DNA of 64,000 nt, from the NCBI RefSeq assembly GCF_013155125.1, contig NZ_CP053564.1:4905501-4969500 (forward strand), written 5' to 3'. The notes beneath the pieces were generated by a model, which worked only from the letters and a program-made list of their open reading frames with translations, did not search any database and was not told the DNA's origin. The position numbers and the translations under genes were made by a program. How positions within the stretch are numbered: the first letter of the stretch is position 1; every line of letters starts with the position of its first letter. Of the stretch, positions 60,900 to 64,000 are shown in pieces. The DNA comes from Pseudonocardia broussonetiae (lineage in GTDB: Bacteria > Actinomycetota > Actinomycetes > Mycobacteriales > Pseudonocardiaceae).

Positions 60900-61900
60900 G
60901 CGGGCCGCCGACGACCGGGCTGCGGGCCGTCGCCCTGGGCGGCGGGCACGGGCTGCACGCCACGCTCACCGCGCTGCGCGTGCTGGCGGGGCGCGGGGTC
61001 GTCGACCCGCACGTCACGGCCGTGGTCACGGTGGCCGACGACGGAGGTTCCTCGGGCCGGCTGCGCCGCGAGCTGGGCTCGCTGCCGCCGGGGGACCTGC
61101 GGATGGCGATGGCCGCGCTGGCCTCCGACGACGTCGTCGGCGCCCGCTGGACCGCGCTCGTGCAGCACCGCTTCGGCGGCACCGGGGCGCTGGCCGGGCA
61201 CGCCGTGGGCAACCTGCTGCTCGCCGGGCTCATGGACACCCTGGGCGACCCGGTGGCCGCGCTCGACCAGCTCGGCGCGCTGCTGGGCGTGCGCGGTCGC
61301 GTGCTGCCGATGAGCTGCGAGCCGCTCGACATCGAGGCGGAGGTGAGCGGGCTGGGCGCCGGCGGCCCGCACCGGATCCGCGGGCAGGTGGCCGTCGCCT
61401 CGACGCCCGGGCGGGTCCGCCGCGTCTGGCTGCAGCCCGAGCGGCCCACCGCGTGCCCGGAGGCCGTCGCCGCCGTCCGCGAGGCCGACGTCCTGATCCT
61501 CGGTCCGGGCTCGTGGTTCACCAGCGTGCTGCCCCACCTGCTGGTTCCCGGTCTGTGCGACGCCGTGCTGGAGAGCGCGGCGCGCCGGGTCCTGGTGCTC
61601 AACCTCGCGCCCGAGCCCGGCGAGACCGCCGGGTTCTCGCCCGAGAGGCACCTGGCCGTACTCTCCGAGCACGCACCGGCACTCAGGGTGGACGCGGTGA
61701 TCGCCGACGTCGACGCGGTACCGGTGCCCGATCGGCTCCACCGGGCGGCGTCGCAGATGCTGTCGCCCGGCGGCCGGGTCCAGCTGGCCCCGGTCGCGGC
61801 CGACCCTGCCGTGCCGCGCCACGACCCGGTGGCGCTGGCCGACGCCCTCGGTGCGGTCGTGTCGCCGGTCAGTCCTTTCCCGTCCCCCGGAGGTCCGTGA
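60896..61900 (+). CDS. yvcK: Gluconeogenesis factor YvcK/CofD-like protein
   Basis: 334 aa of the UPF0052/CofD superfamily. [14 protein letters not shown] near the N-terminus, [43 protein letters not shown] and [15 protein letters not shown]. It binds UDP-GlcNAc in other species and controls wall synthesis and growth on gluconeogenic sources; it is a target of Ser/Thr kinases in mycobacteria. The GTG at 60896 overlaps the rapZ stop. whiA follows at once with a GGAGG site. Confidence 0.94.
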   Translation: MSGPPTTGLRAVALGGGHGLHATLTALRVLAGRGVVDPHVTAVVTVADDGGSSGRLRRELGSLPPGDLRMAMAALASDDVVGARWTALVQHRFGGTGALAGHAVGNLLLAGLMDTLGDPVAALDQLGALLGVRGRVLPMSCEPLDIEAEVSGLGAGGPHRIRGQVAVASTPGRVRRVWLQPERPTACPEAVAAVREADVLILGPGSWFTSVLPHLLVPGLCDAVLESAARRVLVLNLAPEPGETAGFSPERHLAVLSEHAPALRVDAVIADVDAVPVPDRLHRAASQMLSPGGRVQLAPVAADPAVPRHDPVALADALGAVVSPVSPFPSPGGP

Positions 61901-61901
61901 C

Positions 61902-62885
61902 ATGGCGATGACCGCAGCGGTCAAGGACGAGCTGAGCAGGCTCGTCGTCACCAAGCCCTGCTGCCGGCGCTCCGAGGTCGCGGCCCTGCTGCGCTTCGCG
62001 GGCGGCCTGCACATCGTCGGCGGGCGCGTCGTCATCGAGGCGGAGGTCGACACCGGCTCCGTCGCGCGCCGGCTGCGCCGCGACATCCACGAGCTGTACG
62101 GGCACACCTGCGAGGCGCACGTCATCTCGCCCGGTGGCCTGCGCCGCGGCGCCCGCTACGTCATGCGGGTGGTGCGCGACGGCGAGGGGCTGGCCCGCCA
62201 GACCGGCCTGCTCGACGCCCGCGGCCGCCCGGTCCGCGGCCTGCCGCCGCCCGTCGTGTCCGGCGGGGTGTGCGACGCCGAGGCGGCCTGGCGCGGGGCG
62301 TTCCTCGCGCACGGCTCGCTCACCGAGCCGGGCCGCAGCTCCTCGCTGGAGGTCACCTGCCCCGGGCCGGAGGCCGCGCTCGCGCTGGTCGGGGCGGCGC
62401 GCCGGCTCGGCGTCACGGCGAAGGCGCGGGAGGTCCGCGGCGCCGACCGCGTGGTCGTGCGTGACGGCGACGCGATCTCCGCGCTGCTCACGCGCATGGG
62501 CGCGCACGAATGCGTCATGGCGTGGGAGGAGCGGCGGATGCGCCGCGAGGTGCGGGCCACGGCCAACCGCCTCGCCAACTTCGACGACGCCAACCTGCGC
62601 CGCTCGGCCCGCGCCGCCGTGGCCGCGGCCGCGCGCGTCGCCCGGGCCCTGGAGATCCTCGGCGACGACGTGCCCAAGCACCTGCTGGCCGCGGGCCGGC
62701 TGCGCGCCGAGCACACCCAGGCGTCGCTGGAGGAGCTCGGCCAGCTCGCCGACCCGCCGATGACCAAGGACGCCGTGGCCGGGCGGATCCGGCGGCTGCT
62801 GCACATGGCCGACAAGCGGGCGGCCGACCTCGGCATCCCCGACACCGACTCCGCGGTCACCCCGGACATGCTCGACGAGAGCTGA
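61902..62885 (+). CDS. whiA: Sporulation transcription factor WhiA
   Basis: 327 aa. DUF199 family: an N-terminal LAGLIDADG-homing-endonuclease-like fold ([57 protein letters not shown]) without nuclease residues, and a C-terminal HTH (DEAN-type [22 protein letters not shown] and [27 protein letters not shown]). In Streptomyces it acts with WhiB at sporulation genes. ATG 61902 was chosen for the GGAGG at 8 nt. Last gene of the uvrC cluster. Confidence 0.97.
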   Translation: MAMTAAVKDELSRLVVTKPCCRRSEVAALLRFAGGLHIVGGRVVIEAEVDTGSVARRLRRDIHELYGHTCEAHVISPGGLRRGARYVMRVVRDGEGLARQTGLLDARGRPVRGLPPPVVSGGVCDAEAAWRGAFLAHGSLTEPGRSSSLEVTCPGPEAALALVGAARRLGVTAKAREVRGADRVVVRDGDAISALLTRMGAHECVMAWEERRMRREVRATANRLANFDDANLRRSARAAVAAAARVARALEILGDDVPKHLLAAGRLRAEHTQASLEELGQLADPPMTKDAVAGRIRRLLHMADKRAADLGIPDTDSAVTPDMLDES

Positions 62886-62948
62886 GCCCGGCCGCCGGCG
62901 CACTCACCGCCCACGCCCGGCTACCGGCTGCGTCGTCCCGCGGGGCAA

Positions 62949-63016
62949 CAAGATCGTCAGGATCGCGTCGCCAGGGTCGCGGGAGGGACGCTGGGGGTGC
63001 ACTCCCGGTGATCACA
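62949..63016. repeat. Element A, copy 5 (68 bp, after whiA)
   Basis: Starts AAGATCGTCAGGATC and ends CACTCCCGGTGATCACA, aligned over exactly 68 bp with copy 3. The right arm is nearly intact, the left arm diverged. No B element is recognised at the usual 16-nt distance. Confidence 0.7.
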
Positions 63017-63256
63017 CCGCCGTCGCCGCCGTCCGCACACCACGGTCGTCGCGGCAGCCGTCCGGTGCGGCCGGTGGCGATCACGCGGGGGCTCGCGCAC
63101 CCCGTGGCGTCCTGCGCACGGCCGGACGGTGCGCACACCTCCGGCGGGTGCGCGTCTCGGGGACCTCGTCGGACGCGCTGCGCAGTTCGGGGGAGCGGGC
63201 CGGTGCTGCGGCAGCCCGAGGCCGGCCCGCGGCCCGGCCACGTCCCACTCCCGCTC

Positions 63257-63324
63257 GGTGATCGCCGGGACCGTGACACCGCGGACGTCCCGACGACCCC
63301 GACGCCAGGTCTCGACGATCACCC
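63257..63324. repeat. Element A, copy 6 (68 bp, after whiA)
   Basis: Left arm GGTGATCGCCGGGAC pairs with right arm GTCTCGACGATCACC (two mismatches in 15). Exactly 68 bp when aligned on the GATC of both ends. Confidence 0.7.
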
Positions 63325-63338
63325 GGGGTCGAGCTGTC

Positions 63339-63406
63339 GACGATCCGCAGGACCGCACGGCCACGGTCGCGGGAGGGGCACTGGTGGCGCGATCCCGGTG
63401 ATTACC
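63339..63406. repeat. Element A, copy 7 (68 bp, after whiA)
   Basis: Starts 15 nt after copy 6. Similar to copy 5 through GGTCGCGGGAGGG and CCCGGTGATTACC. Again 68 bp on the same alignment. Confidence 0.65.
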
Positions 63407-63514
63407 GTCCGATCGCAGGCCGCACCCGACGGTCGGCCGGCAGCCACCCCACCACCGGCAGCCATCCCACCACGAGCGCACCCCCGGCTCCCGCGGTGAC
63501 CGGCTGCCGCCCGA

Positions 63515-64000
63515 CTACAGCCGCCCTCCCGCCGTGTCCGACGCCAGCGCCGCCCGTCCGGCCTCGAGCCGCGCCACCGGCACCCGGAACGCCGAGCAGG
63601 ACACGTAGTCGAGCCCGGCGTCGTGGAAGAAGTGCACCGACTCCGGGTCGCCGCCGTGCTCGCCGCAGATGCCGAGCTTGATGTCGGGCCGGACCTCCCG
63701 CCCGGCCTGCACGGCCATCCGGATCAGGGCGCCGACGCCGTCGCGGTCGAGCGACTCGAACGGCGAGACGGTGAACACGCCCTTGTCGAGGTAGGTCGCG
63801 AAGATCGAGGCCTCGACGTCGTCGCGGGAGAAGCCCCACGTCGTCTGCGTGAGGTCGTTGGTGCCGAAGGAGAAGAACTCGGCGGCCTCGGCGATCCGCC
63901 GGGCGGTGAGCGCGGCGCGGGGCAGCTCGATCATCGTGCCGATCGGGATGTGCGGCGCGCCGCCCGCCGCGGCGGCGACCTCGGCGAGCACCCCGTCCAT
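63515..64000 (-). CDS. ppdK: Pyruvate, phosphate dikinase, C-terminal part (5' end outside window)
   Basis: The last 161 residues of PPDK, which interconverts pyruvate, ATP and Pi with PEP, AMP and PPi. The PEP/pyruvate-binding TIM-barrel domain is seen: [67 protein letters not shown], including the catalytic Cys in [10 protein letters not shown]. The gene continues beyond 64000, so the start is not in the window. It converges on the whiA region. Confidence 0.96.
   Translation of the reverse strand: MDGVLAEVAAAAGGAPHIPIGTMIELPRAALTARRIAEAAEFFSFGTNDLTQTTWGFSRDDVEASIFATYLDKGVFTVSPFESLDRDGVGALIRMAVQAGREVRPDIKLGICGEHGGDPESVHFFHDAGLDYVSCSAFRVPVARLEAGRAALASDTAGGRL

Larger units (their letters stand above)
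62886..63514. other. Gene-free region after whiA carrying three element A copies
   Basis: 629 bp without a credible gene on either strand. It contains three 68-bp copies of element A (see entries) and sits between the whiA stop and the convergent ppdK stop. Confidence 0.7.

Overview
The window is about 75% G+C with almost exclusively G/C third codon positions. It carries BldD, WhiA, mIHF, an actinobacterial pyrR leader and an actinobacterial-type PriA. This points to a filamentous actinomycete of the Pseudonocardiaceae, most likely Pseudonocardia (inference from gene order and sequence flavour, not from a search). Nearly the whole window is chromosomal core in the usual actinobacterial order. 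No tRNA, rRNA, CRISPR, insertion sequence or phage gene was found.

Layout. 1-2665: 3' end of alaS, ruvX, mltG. 2712-5154: two minus-strand genes (spermidine-synthase-like, F420/PPOX-type), a G-rich gap and a prepilin peptidase; aroE is not in this place. 5187-12040: shikimate genes aroC-(gap)-aroK-aroB-aroQ, then pepQ, efp, nusB. 12190-13943: MFS exporter and bldD. 14401-22533: pyrimidine operon pyrR-pyrB-pyrC-carA-carB-pyrF, with start/stop overlaps at every junction and a PyrR-binding RNA hairpin in the leader. 22538-33735: accessory block lying between pyrF and mihF (serine hydrolase, two response-regulator genes, and a minus-strand run of ABC ATPase, two paralogous FtsX-type permeases, a NarL-type histidine kinase and a FAD oxidoreductase). 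34285-38780: mihF-gmk-rpoZ-coaBC, a secreted SH3-like protein, metK. 38806-42322: eat-eutB-eutC ethanolamine operon. 42323-43670: gene-free stretch with an array of palindromic repeats. 43671-50060: priA-def-fmt-rsmB, a hydrolase remnant, rpe. 50138-52981: ribE-ribBA-ribH and a PH-domain membrane protein. 52995-57849: enoyl-CoA hydratase, DHODH-like protein, a frameshifted haloacid dehalogenase, a DUF2786 protein, a P-domain surface protein. 58006-62885: uvrC-rapZ-yvcK-whiA. 62886-63514: second repeat-bearing gap. 63515-64000: 3' part of ppdK, running off the window.

How the genes work together. The core genes supply chorismate, UMP, GMP, CoA, SAM, riboflavin and formyl-Met processing, together with DNA repair and developmental regulation (BldD, WhiA, mIHF). 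Two accessory insertions interrupt conserved neighbourhoods: the sensor/ABC block between pyrF and mihF, and the ethanolamine operon plus repeat array between metK and priA.

The least ordinary feature is the repeat array. A 68-bp palindromic element (A) is followed after exactly 16 nt by a 63-65-bp palindromic element (B). The unit occurs four times in tandem at 42622-43401, and three more 68-bp A copies lie after whiA. The B copies fall into two classes whose stems differ by paired changes, which suggests selection for a folded structure. Many genes also have a TAnnnT -10 hexamer only 6-9 nt before the start codon, indicating leaderless transcripts.
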